40,206 nt of DNA from Chromatiales bacterium 21-64-14 (GTDB lineage Bacteria; Pseudomonadota; Gammaproteobacteria; 21-64-14): the NCBI GenBank assembly GCA_002255365.1, contig NCBI01000025.1:1-40206 (forward strand). Direction: 5' to 3'. Position numbers and translations under genes: made by a program. The notes under the pieces were generated by a model. The model did not search any database and had not been told where the DNA came from. It was given only the letters and a program-made list of their open reading frames with translations. The first letter of the stretch is position 1. Each line of letters opens with the position of its first letter. Below, in pieces: positions 26,678 to 35,369 of this stretch.

Positions 26678-27325
26678 ATGAACCGGCGAAATTTCATCCA
26701 TACGCTGCTGGCGGCATTCACGCTGCTGGCCCTGCCCTGGGCCCCCAGGAGCCCGGCGGCAGACACCACTCCCGTGCAGGTGATCGAGAAATTCCAGGAC
26801 ACCCTGCTCACGGTGATGAAGAACGCAGCGAAGCTCGGATACCAGGGCCGTCATAAGACACTGGCCCCGGTGGTCACCACCACCCTTGATCTGCCTACCA
26901 TCGCGCGCATCGCGCTCGGCCAGTATTGGGGCCAGTTGAGCGCTAATCAGCGCACGCACTTCGTCGCGACCTTCACCAATCTCAGTGTCGCCACCTACGC
27001 GGCGCGCTTCGACGGCTATGACGGCGAGACCTTCACTGCACCCACTATGCGGGACCTGCCTGGTGGCGATGTCCTGGTCCAATCGGCACTGGTGAAATCC
27101 AACGGCGGCAAGGTCCAGTTCGCCTACCAGATGCGCAAGCTGGACGGCCAGTGGCGGGTCATCAACATCATCGCGGACGGCGTGAGCGATCTGGCACTCA
27201 AGCGAGCTGAATACACCAGCGTGATCAAGAACAACAATTTCGACACGTTGCTGGACCGGCTGAAACAGCAGACTACCGCCTACGAAAGGCACGGGAAGGA
27301 TGCCAAGGCGCCGACGCCGGCCTGA
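26678..27325 (+). CDS. hpnM: MlaC/HpnM-like periplasmic lipid-binding protein
   Basis: Protein of 215 residues in the MlaC (Ttg2D) family, in the hopanoid-associated HpnM position. The signal peptide is MNRRNFIHTLLAAFTLLALP, with cleavage near PAA. The mature part shows family segments LPTIARIALGQYWGQLSANQR, then FTNLSVATYAARFDGY, and WRVINIIADGVSDLALKRAEY near residue 165-185. MlaC proteins shuttle phospholipids between the inner-membrane Mla complex and MlaA; the mlaA gene follows 63 bases later. In this operon the cargo may be hopanoid or phospholipid. The Mla ABC components are not in the window. Confidence 0.9.
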   Translation: MNRRNFIHTLLAAFTLLALPWAPRSPAADTTPVQVIEKFQDTLLTVMKNAAKLGYQGRHKTLAPVVTTTLDLPTIARIALGQYWGQLSANQRTHFVATFTNLSVATYAARFDGYDGETFTAPTMRDLPGGDVLVQSALVKSNGGKVQFAYQMRKLDGQWRVINIIADGVSDLALKRAEYTSVIKNNNFDTLLDRLKQQTTAYERHGKDAKAPTPA

Positions 27326-27388
27326 AACGCCGGCCCGATGCTTCCCTGCGCATGATCCTTTCAATCTTCAGTCGGCGCGACTGAGCGC

Positions 27389-28252
27389 GTGGAACTGTAC
27401 CGGTTCAAAAACCCCGGGGGTTCGCCAGCCGCGCCGCGCCGGCGGGATGCGCGATTCCTGTTGCTGTTGTTCCTGGTATTCGTCACCGGCTGTGCCTCCG
27501 TCCAGCCACGCATCAACGACGACCCGTTCGAACCTTTCAACCGAAAGATGTATGTGTTCAACGACAAGTTGGACCAGTGGATCCTCAAGCCGATCTCCGA
27601 CACCTATGTGAAGATCACCCCCAAGCCGGTGCGCACCTCGGTCACCAACTTCTTCAACAATGTTGAGTACCTAAACACGGCCCTGAATCAATTCCTGCAG
27701 GGCAAGGTAGAGGACGGCTTTAAGGACACTGGGCGATTCCTGGTCAACTCCACGGCGGGCATAGGCGGGTTATTCGACGTGGCTACGGGACTGGGCCTGA
27801 AGTACCACCAGGAGGACCTGGGACAAACCCTCGCCGTTTGGGGCGTGGGCCAGGGCCCTTACTTAGTGTTGCCCTTCATCGGCCCGGACACCCTGCGCAA
27901 CCTGCCAAACTTGGTGATGAGCTCCCTTACCGATCCCCTGTTCTATGTGAGCAACCCGGCCATCACCATGCCCATTGGAGCACTGGGCTTGGTGGATAAG
28001 CGTGCCAACGAGGCCGCCGAAATCCGATTCGTTCACGAGTCCGCAGTGGACCCGTACATTTTCGTGCGCGAGGCCTACCTGCAACATCGCCGCTTCCTGA
28101 TCTACAACGGCCATCCCCCGCCCCAGATCTACGACAATTTGGGTGCCGGGGGTCTGGTCCCACCACCAGCGGCCGCGCCGCCCACCAGCGGGAAACCAAC
28201 GTCAGCACCGCCGCCAGCACCGGGCACCACCGTTCCAGCGCCCTCGCACTAG
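27389..28252 (+). CDS. mlaA: MlaA/VacJ outer-membrane lipoprotein
   Basis: Lipoprotein of 287 residues from the GTG at 27389. The lipobox is VTGC near residue 34. MlaA hallmarks follow: DPFEPFNRKMYVFNDKLDQ, then FFNNVEYLNTALNQFLQGK, GRFLVNSTAGIGGLFDVA, and the ring-forming LGQTLAVWGVGQGPYLVLPFIGP. MlaA sits in the outer membrane and removes phospholipid from its outer leaflet, passing it to MlaC. The C-terminal 40 residues are a Pro/Ala-rich tail. Together with the hpnM/mlaC gene it makes a lipid-asymmetry pair at the end of a hopanoid operon. Confidence 0.93.
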   Translation: MELYRFKNPGGSPAAPRRRDARFLLLLFLVFVTGCASVQPRINDDPFEPFNRKMYVFNDKLDQWILKPISDTYVKITPKPVRTSVTNFFNNVEYLNTALNQFLQGKVEDGFKDTGRFLVNSTAGIGGLFDVATGLGLKYHQEDLGQTLAVWGVGQGPYLVLPFIGPDTLRNLPNLVMSSLTDPLFYVSNPAITMPIGALGLVDKRANEAAEIRFVHESAVDPYIFVREAYLQHRRFLIYNGHPPPQIYDNLGAGGLVPPPAAAPPTSGKPTSAPPPAPGTTVPAPSH

Positions 28253-28652
28253 AACCTATCTCTAAATCGTGGATCGGGCGTTCAGGCAAGGCGCGGGCCC
28301 TGCGAGGAGCGCGGCAGAGCCCGCAGCGCCGCATGGGCGATCGAGATGCGCATCAATGGAGAATGGCGAAGTTGCGCGCCCGGACAGAAATTCGGGCGCG
28401 CGGAGATCCCGGAGGCCTAGCTGGGGGGCACCGAATTCTTGGACCGGGCGTACCGCGCCGGGGGCGTGACTAGGACACGGACGCAGGCCTGGGGGTGGCC
28501 TATCGGATCCAACAGATGTCCGACCCCGGGCGGTACCGCATTAATCCCGGGGTGGACTGCATAAAGTACAGTTGATACATCGCGCTGCTAACCACTGAGG
28601 ACGCCGTTCCAGCCCTGTCATACCTTCGGCACGACGACCCCGCAAGTGTCGT
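28253..28652. other. 400-base gap with hairpins between convergent mlaA and ispG
   Basis: No gene is seen. Two hairpins are visible: GCGGGC...GCCCGC around 28304-28335, with extra pairing inside, and the perfect 9-bp stem GCGCGCCCG (28374-28382) with CGGGCGCGC (28393-28401). They lie between the convergent ends of mlaA and ispG and may serve as terminators. There are no T-runs. Confidence 0.45.
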
Positions 28653-29909
28653 TTAGACACGCCCGTAGTGCTTCTCCACATAGTGCTCCACGATCTGCTG
28701 GAATTCCTCCGCAATGCGGTCGCCCTTGAGGGTCACGTCCTTCTGCCCATCGATGTACACCGGCGCCACCGGGTTCTCACCGGTCCCCGGGAGGCTGATG
28801 CCGATATTGGCGTGCTTGCTCTCGCCAGGACCGTTGACCACGCAGCCCATCACCGCCACGTTCATGTTCTCCACCCCGGCGTACCGCGTGCGCCACACCG
28901 GCATCTGGTCCCGCAGATAGCCCTGGATCTTCTGGGCCAGTTCCTGAAACACCGTGCTGGTCGTGCGCCCGCACCCGGGGCAAGCCACCACCATCGGCGT
29001 GAACGCCCGCAGCCCCATGGTCTGCAGGATCTCCTGGGCCACCACCACCTCGCGGGTCCGGTCGCCACCGGGCTCCGGCGTGAGGGAGATACGGATGGTG
29101 TCGCCGATCCCCTCCTCCAACAGCACCGCCAGCGCCGCCGTCGAGGCGACGATGCCCTTGCTCCCCATCCCCGCCTCGGTCAGGCCTAGATGAAGCGGAT
29201 AATCGCAGCGGCCCGCCAAGGCCCGGTAGACGGCGATCAGATCCTGAACCCCGCTCATCTTGCAGGAAAGCACGATGTGGTCCCGCCCCAAGCCCAGTTC
29301 CTCGGCCCGTTGGGCGTTCTCCAGTGCCGAGACCACCATGGCTTCGCGCAGCACCTCGCCCGCATCCCTGGGCTCCGGCAGAGACGCGTTCTCGTCCATC
29401 AGGCGCGCCGCCAGCGCCGGGTCGAGGCTGCCCCAGTTGACACCGATACGCACCGGTTTGTCGTACTGGCACGCCAGTTCGATCATCGTGGCGAACTGGG
29501 AATCGCGTTTGCTGCCGCGCCCCACGTTGCCGGGATTGATGCGGTACTTGCCGAGCGCCTCGGCGCAGGCCGGGTGCTGGCTGAGCAGCTTGTGTCCGTT
29601 GAAATGGAAATCTCCGATCAACGGCACCGTCACGCCCTGGCGGTCCAGGGCCGCGCGGATATGCGGCACCGCCGCCGCTGCCTCCGCGGTATTGACCGTG
29701 ATGCGCACCAGCTCTGAGCCGGCGCGGGCAAGGGCCGCCACCTGCTTCACCGTGCCATCGACATCCACCGTATCGGTGTTGGTCATCGACTGGACCACGA
29801 TCGGCGCGCCACCGCCGACCGCCACGCCGCCCACCCGTACCGTCACCGCAGTGCGCCGTACCACCCCTGCACCCATGCCGTTCCCCATGTCACTCCCCGT
29901 GCCACTCAT
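28653..29909 (-). CDS. ispG: 4-hydroxy-3-methylbut-2-en-1-yl diphosphate synthase
   Basis: IspG/GcpE of 418 residues, converting MEcPP to HMBPP, the substrate of IspH encoded 4.4 kb away. Key segments: [66 protein letters not shown]. The [4Fe-4S] cysteines lie in ACPGCGRT and [16 protein letters not shown] 29909 ([12 protein letters not shown]) has GGAAG upstream and is chosen over a frame running to 29996. The Gly-rich N-terminus is unusual. Its promoter must lie in the 88 bases before the decayed RAYT element or inside that element. Confidence 0.95.
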   Translation of the reverse strand: MSGTGSDMGNGMGAGVVRRTAVTVRVGGVAVGGGAPIVVQSMTNTDTVDVDGTVKQVAALARAGSELVRITVNTAEAAAAVPHIRAALDRQGVTVPLIGDFHFNGHKLLSQHPACAEALGKYRINPGNVGRGSKRDSQFATMIELACQYDKPVRIGVNWGSLDPALAARLMDENASLPEPRDAGEVLREAMVVSALENAQRAEELGLGRDHIVLSCKMSGVQDLIAVYRALAGRCDYPLHLGLTEAGMGSKGIVASTAALAVLLEEGIGDTIRISLTPEPGGDRTREVVVAQEILQTMGLRAFTPMVVACPGCGRTTSTVFQELAQKIQGYLRDQMPVWRTRYAGVENMNVAVMGCVVNGPGESKHANIGISLPGTGENPVAPVYIDGQKDVTLKGDRIAEEFQQIVEHYVEKHYGRV

Positions 29910-29997
29910 AGACTTCCACACACCCCTGCAAATCGCCGGTACTGGCCCGCGCCCATAATACCGGATTTTCCCCCGCCCCGGCACAGCCACCCCCACC

Positions 29998-30528
29998 GAG
30001 GGTCAGGCCTTTACTTTATACCTTGCGCTGCCTCCCCCCAATGGTCCGCCCGCTTCGCCTGGAATTCCCAGACTACTGTCTATCACCTCAACGCCCGGGG
30101 CGGATCGGCGAGCGGGCATCTTCCTGGCTGACGTCGACCGGCAGGCGTTCCGCCAGCGCCTGGCCAAAGAAATATCAGCCAACAGGGTTGGCGCCTCGTA
30201 TGCCTACTGCCTGATGAGCAGCCACTACCAGCCGCTCGTCGAGACCCCGGAAGTCAAGCTGGCCAACGGCATGCGCGAGCTGAACGGCCTCTATACTCTG
30301 GCCTTGAACCGTTTCCACGACTAGATGGGATCGTAGGCACCGGCCGGCCTTTCGGGCCGGGGGGCATCTCCCGCGCCGCGCGGCGAACGGAGTCCTGCGC
30401 AAAGCGGCAGCGCATGCGGGCATCTTTCCGCCGGCGTCTCCCAGGGCCAGCGGGCCGTCAAGGAAGGCACACCCGCGCCAGAACTCACCCGGTTGATCAA
30501 GCACTATAAAGTAAAGGCCTGACCCTCA
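29998..30528 (+). mobile_element. decayed RAYT-type element with 23-bp inverted ends
   Basis: This 531-base remnant of the intact element at 35370-36363 has the same perfect 23-bp inverted ends (29998-30020 and 30506-30528; outer part GAGGGTCAGGCC). Both copies lie in the same orientation. About 460 bases of the middle are missing compared with the intact copy. The right end overlaps the stop codon of the DoxX-like gene at 30526-31488. The left flank (CCCCACC) resembles that of the other copy (CCCCAACC). Confidence 0.85.
30041..30505 (+). pseudogene. pseudogene of a REP-associated tyrosine transposase
   Basis: ATG 30041 begins MVRPLRLEFP, matching MTRPLRLEFP of the intact copy. The frame then shifts near residue 12. 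Later homology (ADVDRQAF, AYCLMSSHYQPLVET) shows the HUH motif HYH changed to HYQ, so the metal site is lost. A TAG at 30322-30324 stops the frame where the intact protein reads NRRHDRVGH. The sequence then jumps to the C-terminal end (QRAVKEGTPAPELTRL). It cannot encode an active enzyme. Confidence 0.87.
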
Positions 30529-31488
30529 GTTGGGTCGTGGTCCGATCGGCGGGCGACGGAACATCACTATCAGGTACAGAAAGAGCAGCGCATAGATGAT
30601 CGTGGTACCGAGGACGTCACCGCCGACCCCAGTGACGGCGCCATAGGGCCCACCCCAGCCTTCAGCGGTGGTCCAGATCGCCAGCGAATACAGCAGTCCG
30701 AACGGCAGGATCAGACGCAACCCCCAGCCGCCCAGCAACCCGACGGCGATCACGGTCTCGGCGAGCGCGGCGGCGACGCCAAAGACCATCGGCCCGATCC
30801 AGTGGATCACGTCAATAAAGAACTGGATGTAGGCGCGGATCCATTCCGGCTGTCCGGCCTGCGCCTGCACCAGATAGGTGTCGGGGTGATGCAGGAAGAA
30901 CGGCGTCCATTTCCAGGCCGCATCGAACGCCCATAGCAGGCCGAACAGCACCCGCGCCGCCTGATAGCGGCTATTCCGGTCGCCCTCGGTGAGCTCCGCG
31001 CTGATCCGCCCACGACGCCCATCATCCAGGGTGAGCAGGATGAACAGGAACACCAGGGAATAGACGATCAGCGTGCCGGGATCGGTCGCGCCGCGGGTAT
31101 ACGGCCCACCCAGATGACCGACCGTTGTCCACAGGAAAAAAGTATAAACGACACCGAGCCAAGCGCTGGCGCGCAGCCATCGGCCGGTCAGCAACGATAG
31201 GCCCAACAGCGCACCGATTGCCGCGCTGGCCATCGCCACCCGGCTTGCGCCGAGTGCCTGAACCCAGACCATGACCCGATGGGTATAGGCCGCGTACCAT
31301 GCCGCCTGGCCCGGCCGGGCCGCCAGAGCGCGCAGAAAGAGGTCGTTGAGGTACACAGGCCGAAGCTGGTAGACCACATTGAATACCCAGATCAGGCCGA
31401 ACCCGGCATTCAGCAGGCGTAACGCGCGCCGCCGCCCCAGGTCCGGCCCCGCCCCTGCCGCACCGTGCAATCCGTCGTTTACAGACAT
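30526..31488 (-). CDS. two-part DoxX-like integral membrane protein
   Basis: Protein of 320 residues with about eight hydrophobic helices, built from two related halves: LLNAGFGLIWVFNVVYQLRPVYL with LTGRWLRASAWLGVVYTFFLWTT, and ARVLFGLLWAFDAAWKWTPFF with LGGWGLRLILPFGLLYSLAIWTTAEG. WTT..GHLGGPYTRGATDPGT and WTTAEGWGGPYGAVTGVGGDVLGT are the matching loops. It resembles DoxX/DoxD-type membrane proteins with an internal duplication; function unknown. ATG 31488 is preferred to TTG 31503 because GGGGGGCAAGAGC precedes it. The stop TGA lies inside the right inverted repeat of the decayed RAYT element, so the insertion may have set this C-terminus. Confidence 0.78.
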   Translation of the reverse strand: MSVNDGLHGAAGAGPDLGRRRALRLLNAGFGLIWVFNVVYQLRPVYLNDLFLRALAARPGQAAWYAAYTHRVMVWVQALGASRVAMASAAIGALLGLSLLTGRWLRASAWLGVVYTFFLWTTVGHLGGPYTRGATDPGTLIVYSLVFLFILLTLDDGRRGRISAELTEGDRNSRYQAARVLFGLLWAFDAAWKWTPFFLHHPDTYLVQAQAGQPEWIRAYIQFFIDVIHWIGPMVFGVAAALAETVIAVGLLGGWGLRLILPFGLLYSLAIWTTAEGWGGPYGAVTGVGGDVLGTTIIYALLFLYLIVMFRRPPIGPRPN

Positions 31489-31807
31489 GCTCTTGCCCCC
31501 CAAGACCGCTTGCGGGCCGAACCACGCGTACGGTCGTTACCGATCGATGATATCGCTGGGACCACGACACGGCCGCCGTGTTCCCTACCCCCCCCCAATT
31601 CCATCCCCGTCTGCCGTTTGCCCTCCCGGTAGGCGCACCCCGTCCTTCCCGATCGAACCCCTCGAGCAACACCCCACCGCGGACCGACATGTCGCAACTT
31701 CCATGACATCACATGGTCCAATCCAGCAGTTAGGCGCCCGCGTCCCCGCGGCGCCCTCGCGAGCCCGTCCAGACGCGGCCGTGCGAACCCTGAGTAAGGA
31801 GCATCCC
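31489..31807. other. 319-base divergent gap
   Basis: This gap lies between the divergent two-part DoxX-like and cytochrome b561-like genes and must hold both promoters. A run of nine or ten C residues occurs near 31589-31598. No gene or clear promoter box is recognised. Confidence 0.3.
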
Positions 31808-32410
31808 ATGGAACAATCCGCGCAGCCGCAGGAGGACGACGGATGGGACACCAACACACGGATCCTCCACTGGCTACTGGTCGGCACGGTGACCTTTCAA
31901 CTCCTGAGCAGCCTGTTCATGGCGGACGTACCCACTCAGTTCCTGTTTCCGATCCATGAGCTGATTGGTCTAGCCACTGGCGCCTGCGTGGTCGTGTTCT
32001 GGATTCATGTTTCCAGGAACGGCGACCTACGGATTTTGCTTCCTTGGAATCAAGCCGGCGCCGCGGCCATCGGCCGCGATCTGTTCGGCCTGCTGCGCGG
32101 CCGGCTCCCCCCAGCCGGACGCCGTGTGGGGCTCTCCAGTTTCGTGCACGGGCTCGGTTTGCTCGCCCTGACGGGCAGCGGATTCACCGGCCTGATCCTG
32201 TTCTTCCTCGCCCCCCTGGGTTCTCACGCCGGACCTTCTGATGCGGTCGATTTCACCAACATGTCCCTCGATCACAAATTCTTCGGCGAACTGATATGGG
32301 CCTACCTGATCGGCCATGTCCTGTTTGCGCTCCTGCACCAGTTCCGCAGCGGACACGTCCTCGGCGGAATCTTTCGCTTCCCCTCGGAGAAACGTCCCGG
32401 CGCAGATTAA
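31808..32410 (+). CDS. cytochrome b561-like membrane protein
   Basis: Membrane protein of 200 residues. The ATG at 31808 has AAGGAG 6 bases upstream. Four helices carry candidate haem-ligand histidines: ILHWLLVGTV (helix 1), FPIHELIGLATG (helix 2), SFVHGLGLLALTGSGFTGLILF (helix 3) and LIGHVLFALLHQFRSGHVLGGIF (helix 4). The pattern matches prokaryotic cytochrome b561/Ni-Fe hydrogenase b-type subunits, which pass electrons between the quinone pool and periplasmic partners. The partner is not evident here; the neighbours are a DoxX-like protein and a proton ATPase. Confidence 0.85.
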   Translation: MEQSAQPQEDDGWDTNTRILHWLLVGTVTFQLLSSLFMADVPTQFLFPIHELIGLATGACVVVFWIHVSRNGDLRILLPWNQAGAAAIGRDLFGLLRGRLPPAGRRVGLSSFVHGLGLLALTGSGFTGLILFFLAPLGSHAGPSDAVDFTNMSLDHKFFGELIWAYLIGHVLFALLHQFRSGHVLGGIFRFPSEKRPGAD

Positions 32411-32888
32411 TTACCCGCCTAGTGGGCGTTGCACTCAGGCATTCGACCATTCCATGCCCCATGCATCGATCCGTAGCGCACGATCACGTCCCTCCCCTGT
32501 ATTGATCGTCAGCCGTACCACCGTTGGTAACCGTACGCACAGTTCCCACACCGAAATCCGGGTTCCATTTATGTCGCCATCAGAACGTTTGAATTTCCCA
32601 CCGAACAATCACGGCTTATGCTGATTTCTCGTGGTCGCATGTGCAGAGCATGCGTTACCGAGTTGGATACGCGCCAGCTTCAACCGTGACGCTTCACGCA
32701 GAGCCTGCGCGCGCACTCATGGCCAGGGACCAGAGATCCCCTGAGGCTGGGCCCAATATTCCTATTTTCCAGAATCGCACAGGGACGGGACAAGGGAGGC
32801 GTTGATTTACTGAACCGAATTTAGATTGGGGCCGGAACCCGCCGGGCGATCTGATTTCCGGATCGCCGCGCGGAAGGAGAAAATGACC
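32411..32888. promoter_or_regulatory. 478-base gap upstream of the H+-ATPase gene
   Basis: No gene is recognised between the b561-like gene and the ATPase gene. The gap is less GC-rich than the coding sequence on either side in places (for example 32600-32640) and probably holds the ATPase promoter, which I could not fix. AAGGAG (32874-32879) serves the ATPase start. Confidence 0.35.
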
Positions 32889-35354
32889 ATGTCCCAAGTC
32901 GCCTTGAAACCTGCAGACGGATCTGATCCGCCGAGTACCGATATCCCCGCCGGTGGCCTAAGCAGTGAAGAGGCCACGCGACGCCTGCAACAATATGGCC
33001 CGAACGCAATCCACGAACATCGGGTCCATCCCCTCATCAAGCTCCTGCGCTACTTCTGGGGACCGATCCCATGGATGATCGAGATTGCGGCCATCCTCTC
33101 CGGTGCCGTCGGCCATTGGGACGATTTGGCGCTGATCCTCGCATTACTGGTAGTCAACGGCGTAATCGGTTTCTGGGAAGAGCACAAGGCCAGTAACGCC
33201 CTCGACGCACTGAAGAGCCAGCTTGCCCTCAAGGCACGGGCCCGACGTGACGGGCGCTGGCGCGAGGTCGCTGCTTGTGAACTGGTCCCAGGAGACATCA
33301 TCAGGCTACGCCTCGGTGACATCATCCCGGCCGACGTGATGCTCACCGAGGGTGACTATTTGCGTGTGGATCAGTCCGCCCTCACCGGAGAATCGCTACC
33401 GGTAGATAAAAAGGCGGGGGATGAGGCCTATTCCGGAACCATCGCAAAACAGGGCGAAATGGTCGCGGAGGTTACCGCAACCGGTGCACACACTTTCTTC
33501 GGGCGCACCGCAAAACTGGTGGAAAGCGCCGGTTCGGCATCACATTTTCAGCAGGCGGTGATGCGTATCGGAAATTTCCTGATCGCGATCGCCGTGGTGC
33601 TGAGCATGGTGTTGATCGGAGTTGAGCTGGCGCGCGGCTCACACCTGCTACACGTCGTCCAGTTCGTGCTGATCCTGGTGATCGCCTCGATTCCCGTGGC
33701 AATGCCCGCGGTGCTTTCCGTTACGATGGCCCTAGGCGCCAAGGCGCTGTCCAAGCACAAGGCGATCGTAACGCGACTGCAGTCAATCGAGGAAATGGCG
33801 GGCATCGACATCCTGTGTTCGGACAAAACCGGCACTCTTACCCAGAACCAGCTGACGCTGGGTGAACCGGTATTGTTCGGGGCACAGGATCCGGCAGAAC
33901 TCAATCTCGCGGCTGCGCTCGCCTCCAAAGCCGAGAATAACGATGCCATTGACCTCGCGGTGATCGCTGCGCTACCCGACGCCGCGCTGCTTGACAGCTA
34001 CAGGGAACTGAAATTCACCCCGTTCGACCCCGTGAGTAAACGTACCGAAGCGCACGTCGAGTCTGACAACGGAGATTTTTACACCACCAAGGGGGCCCCA
34101 CAGGTCATCCTCGATCTGTGCGGGATGCAGGGCGAACAGCGCGTGCGTGCCGACAAGGCGGTCACGGGGTTTGCGGAACGCGGATTCCGCACCCTGGGCG
34201 TCGCCCGCACCACCCAGGATGCCACATGGCGGTTCCTCGGTATCCTCTCGCTCTATGATCCACCGCGCGAGGACTCGGAGAGCACCATCCGCGAAGCGCG
34301 CGAACACGGGATCGAGGTCAAAATGGTCACCGGCGATCATATCGCCATCGCGCGCGAGATCTCCGGGGGCCTCGGCATGGGCCGTGACATCCTCCCTCCC
34401 GATCGCCTGCCGGACGATCACATGGCGAAGGCCGACACCGCCCTTATCCGTGACCTCGAGCGTGCCGACGGCTTCGCACAGGTATTCCCGGAACACAAGT
34501 ACGCCATCGTCAAGGCGCTCCAAGAGGGTGGGCATATCGTAGGAATGACTGGCGACGGGGTGAACGACGCACCGGCGCTCAAACAGGCCGATGTGGGAAT
34601 TGCGGTGTCCGGTGCGACGGACGCCGCGCGCGCGGCGGCAAGCCTGGTACTCACGGCGCCGGGGTTGTCCACCATCGTCCACGCAGTGGAAGAAGCGCGA
34701 CGCATCTTCGGGAGGATGATGAGCTACACGATCTACCGCATCGCGATGACGATCGACATCATGGTGTTCGTCGTGCTCGCGATGCTGATCACACGATCCT
34801 ACCCGTTGACTGCCATCCTCATCATCCTGCTGGCATTGCTCGACGACATCCCGATTATGACCATCGCATACGACCATACCTGGCTGGAGCCGAAACCGGT
34901 GCGATGGCAAATGAAGCGGGTACTGACGGTGTCCTCCGTCCTGGGTCTGGTGGCAGTCGCCGAAACCTTTTTGATGATGGTCATTGGGCGCAGGATGCTC
35001 GGGATGGGCGGCCCCGAGCTACAGACGCTAATGTTTCTACAGCTCGTGGCGGGCGGTAACCTGATGTTATTCGTCACCCGTAGCAAACAGAGCTTCTGGC
35101 GCGCGCCCCACCCGTCCTGGCAACTTCTGGCCGCGACCATCGGGACCCAAATCGTGGCGGCCGGGATGGCCTGGGCAGGCTGGCTGATGGCCGCCATTCC
35201 GGCCGAGGTGGTCGGCTTGGTATGGGCCTACAACGTCGCGTGGATGGTGCTCCAGGACGCGGTCAAACTCGGCCTGTACCGCGTGCTACCGGGCACGGAC
35301 GCCGGGACCGTATCGGAACAGGCCCGAACGGACGCTGCCCAACAGCACGTATAA
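32889..35354 (+). CDS. P3A-type plasma-membrane H+-ATPase
   Basis: P-type ATPase of 821 residues. ATG 32889 lies nine bases after AAGGAG; ATG 32883 is only three bases after it and less likely. Motifs: LTGESLPVDKK (actuator), CSDKTGTLTQ with the phosphorylated Asp312, TTKGAPQVILDLC (nucleotide domain), and MTGDGVNDAPALKQADVGIAV (hinge). The N-terminal HPLIKLLRYFWGPIPWMIEIAAILS and C-terminal YRIAMTIDIMVFVVLAML, with DDIPIMTIAYDHT, identify the type III (proton) class rather than Ca, K or heavy-metal pumps. It should export protons using ATP. It lies between the two RAYT copies and converges on dsrAB. Confidence 0.93.
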   Translation: MSQVALKPADGSDPPSTDIPAGGLSSEEATRRLQQYGPNAIHEHRVHPLIKLLRYFWGPIPWMIEIAAILSGAVGHWDDLALILALLVVNGVIGFWEEHKASNALDALKSQLALKARARRDGRWREVAACELVPGDIIRLRLGDIIPADVMLTEGDYLRVDQSALTGESLPVDKKAGDEAYSGTIAKQGEMVAEVTATGAHTFFGRTAKLVESAGSASHFQQAVMRIGNFLIAIAVVLSMVLIGVELARGSHLLHVVQFVLILVIASIPVAMPAVLSVTMALGAKALSKHKAIVTRLQSIEEMAGIDILCSDKTGTLTQNQLTLGEPVLFGAQDPAELNLAAALASKAENNDAIDLAVIAALPDAALLDSYRELKFTPFDPVSKRTEAHVESDNGDFYTTKGAPQVILDLCGMQGEQRVRADKAVTGFAERGFRTLGVARTTQDATWRFLGILSLYDPPREDSESTIREAREHGIEVKMVTGDHIAIAREISGGLGMGRDILPPDRLPDDHMAKADTALIRDLERADGFAQVFPEHKYAIVKALQEGGHIVGMTGDGVNDAPALKQADVGIAVSGATDAARAAASLVLTAPGLSTIVHAVEEARRIFGRMMSYTIYRIAMTIDIMVFVVLAMLITRSYPLTAILIILLALLDDIPIMTIAYDHTWLEPKPVRWQMKRVLTVSSVLGLVAVAETFLMMVIGRRMLGMGGPELQTLMFLQLVAGGNLMLFVTRSKQSFWRAPHPSWQLLAATIGTQIVAAGMAWAGWLMAAIPAEVVGLVWAYNVAWMVLQDAVKLGLYRVLPGTDAGTVSEQARTDAAQQHV

Positions 35355-35369
35355 CCCGTCTCCCCAACC

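Noticed and set aside
33972..34910. Minus-strand frame inside the H+-ATPase gene
   Set aside because: The P-type ATPase motifs are all on the plus strand.
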